A stretch of 5,873 bases of DNA, from the NCBI GenBank assembly GCA_015494505.1, contig WGBB01000160.1:1-5873 (forward strand), read 5' to 3'. The DNA comes from Nitratiruptor sp. GTDB lineage: Bacteria; Campylobacterota; Campylobacteria; Campylobacterales; Nitratiruptoraceae. The position numbers and the translations under genes are program-made. The notes beneath the pieces are model-generated. The model saw only the letters and a list, made by a program, of their open reading frames with translations. It had not been told where the DNA came from and ran no database searches. Of this stretch, positions 4,389-5,873 are shown piece after piece. How positions within the stretch are numbered: the first letter of the stretch is position 1; each line of letters begins with the position of its first letter.

Positions 4389-5873
4389 ACTGCGCAACCT
4401 CCCCGACGCCCCGGGCGTCTACCAATATTTCGACGAAAACGGCAGGCTTTTATACGTCGGAAAAGCCAAAAGTCTCAAAAAACGGGTGCGCAGCTACTTT
4501 CGTCTCAGTCCCCTCTCTCCCGCCCCCAATCTCTCGCCCCGTATTTTTAAGATGATTAGCGAGATGAAAGACCTGGATTACATCGTGGTCAACACCGAAA
4601 ACGACGCGCTGATTTTGGAAAACTCCCTCATCAAACAGCTCAAACCCAAATACAACATCCTCTTGCGTGATGATAAAACATATCCCTACATCTATGTCGA
4701 TATGAACGAGGATTTCCCGCGTCTGCGCATCACGCGCAAAGTCCTCAAGGGTTCCAAAATCAAATACTTCGGTCCACTTCCCAGTGCGGCGCGCGATATC
4801 CTCGATTCGATATACGAGCTGGTGCCGTTGGTGCAAAAAGATAGCTGCATCAAAGGCAAAAAGGCGTGTCTATTCTATCAACTCAAAAAGTGCCTCGCTC
4901 CCTGCGAAGGAAAGGTAGATAGAGCTACCTATGCCAAGCTCCTCGAAGAGGCTCTAGGTTACGTCCACAATAAAAAGCTTCTCATAGAAAAACTCGAAAA
5001 ACGGATGCAAGAGCTCGCTTCGCAGCTGCGCTTCGAAGAAGCGGCGCACCTGCGCGATCGCATAGCGCGCATCAAAGAGATACAAACCCACAGCGAAATC
5101 GATCTGGCACGCCTCGAAAACCTCGATATCTACGCCATCACTACCGAAGGCAACAAAGCTGCTATCGTGCGTATGTTTATGCGCGAAGGCAAAGTGATAG
5201 CCAGCAGCTCGAATATCCAACGCTTCGACGCCCAAAAGGGATTTGACATCGACGAAGCCTACAAGCGTGTGCTGCTTGAGTTTTACACCCACGAAACGCC
5301 GCTGACATCCAATAAAATCCTCGTAGCCCACGACTTTAGCGAAAGAGCGTTTTTACAAGAGCACCTGAGCCAAAAATTTGGCAAAAAGATCGAAATCCTC
5401 GTGCCCAAACGGGGAGAGAAAGCGCGCCTCATCGAGCTTGCGACCCTCAATGCCAAAGAGATGCTTCGAAAAAGCGAAACGAAAGAGTCCATCGAAGAGC
5501 AGCTCAAAAATCTCCTGGGACTTGATACCACGCCCTATCGCATCGAGGTATTTGATAACTCCCATCTGCAGGGCAAAGCGCCCGTGGGAGCGATGGTGGT
5601 CTATGAAAATGGCAAGTGGGACAAAAAGAGCTATCGCCACTACAATCTCGAATCCAAAGACGAGTACGCACAGATGCGCGAGATGCTTACACGCCGCTGC
5701 GAGAGCTTTTCTAAAAATCCGCCTCCAGATATGTGGCTCATCGACGGCGGCGAGACGCTCCGCACATTGGCCCAAGATATCGCGGCGAGTTTCGGCGTGC
5801 ATCTGGATGTAGTGGCCATCGCCAAGGAAAAGATAGACGCCAAAGCCCATCGCGCCAAAGGAAGCGCCAAGGA
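4372..5873 (+). CDS. uvrC: Excinuclease ABC subunit C, first 500 residues, cut by the right edge
   Basis: UvrC makes both incisions around a DNA lesion during nucleotide excision repair, after UvrA and UvrB have located it. The GIY-YIG nuclease has GVY (15-17), YVG (28-30), Arg38 and Glu83 in ALILEN, matching the catalytic Tyr, Arg and Glu of Thermotoga UvrC. Four cysteines follow at 159, 166, 174 and 178, the spacing of the iron-sulfur site described in E. coli UvrC. A UVR helical hairpin that binds UvrB lies at about 200-237 (RFEEAAHLRDRI). The RNase H-like nuclease for the 5' cut begins near 385, with Asp395 (VFDNSH), Asp430 (SKDEYAQM) and Asp458 (LIDGG); GGETLR replaces the commoner GGKGQL. 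The final histidine region and C-terminal HhH domain lie beyond the window; the family is about 600 residues. AGAGG at 4355-4359 is a somewhat distant ribosome site (12 nt), and the 17-nt overlap with the previous gene suggests coupled translation. No frameshift is seen. Confidence 0.97.
   Translation, partial: MQLIDKLRNLPDAPGVYQYFDENGRLLYVGKAKSLKKRVRSYFRLSPLSPAPNLSPRIFKMISEMKDLDYIVVNTENDALILENSLIKQLKPKYNILLRDDKTYPYIYVDMNEDFPRLRITRKVLKGSKIKYFGPLPSAARDILDSIYELVPLVQKDSCIKGKKACLFYQLKKCLAPCEGKVDRATYAKLLEEALGYVHNKKLLIEKLEKRMQELASQLRFEEAAHLRDRIARIKEIQTHSEIDLARLENLDIYAITTEGNKAAIVRMFMREGKVIASSSNIQRFDAQKGFDIDEAYKRVLLEFYTHETPLTSNKILVAHDFSERAFLQEHLSQKFGKKIEILVPKRGEKARLIELATLNAKEMLRKSETKESIEEQLKNLLGLDTTPYRIEVFDNSHLQGKAPVGAMVVYENGKWDKKSYRHYNLESKDEYAQMREMLTRRCESFSKNPPPDMWLIDGGETLRTLAQDIAASFGVHLDVVAIAKEKIDAKAHRAKGSAK

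Noticed and set aside
4954..5850. Minus-strand open frames of 125 and 165 residues opposite uvrC
   Set aside because: They mirror the uvrC frame, which reads through with catalytic residues in both nuclease domains.
1..5873. A defence system, mobile element or CRISPR array
   Set aside because: No transposase, integrase, direct repeat series or defence-type domain is visible. Almost all bases are accounted for by the genes listed.

Overview
The window carries six protein-coding genes in two divergent blocks. Ordinary housekeeping and ion-transport genes fill almost all of it. The protein sequences point to a Campylobacterota (formerly Epsilonproteobacteria) bacterium, probably a free-living, salt-exposed one. 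The UvrC has the group's characteristic form (a long linker after the GIY-YIG motif, then the stretch NTENDALILENSL), the gene before uvrC is a small DUF721-like protein, and an NhaD-type Na+/H+ antiporter is present. The bases look roughly balanced between GC and AT, higher in GC than in Campylobacter or Helicobacter. The species is not identified.

Left block, minus strand, read from right to left: a tiny lipoprotein gene (3977-3861), nadB for L-aspartate oxidase (3864-2422), nhaD (2421-1120) and guaA for GMP synthase (1108 to the left edge, 369 residues present). Junctions are tight: a 4-nt GTGA overlap, then TAG directly followed by ATG, then 11 nt. This looks like one transcription unit with translational coupling. 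The products serve NAD synthesis, sodium/pH homeostasis and guanine nucleotide synthesis, so the grouping is not a single pathway.

Right block, plus strand: a 146-residue basic DUF721/DciA-like protein (3948-4388), then uvrC (4372 to the right edge, 500 residues present). They overlap by 17 nt. DciA-type proteins load the replicative helicase and UvrC makes the incisions of nucleotide excision repair, so this block concerns DNA replication and repair, if the first assignment is right.

The most interesting stretch is the divergent junction at about 3861-3980. The small lipoprotein has a lipobox and a CGYKAPPYY motif resembling LptM (YifL)-type lipoproteins. Its 5' end overlaps the start of the divergent gene. 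A perfect extended -10 box (TGCTATAAT) sits so close to the DUF721-like ATG that the mRNA should be leaderless. A 10-bp inverted repeat covers both the lipobox codons and the expected -35 area of that promoter. I saw no RNA genes, insertion sequences, CRISPR arrays or convincing terminators, and no stretch over 300 bases without a gene.
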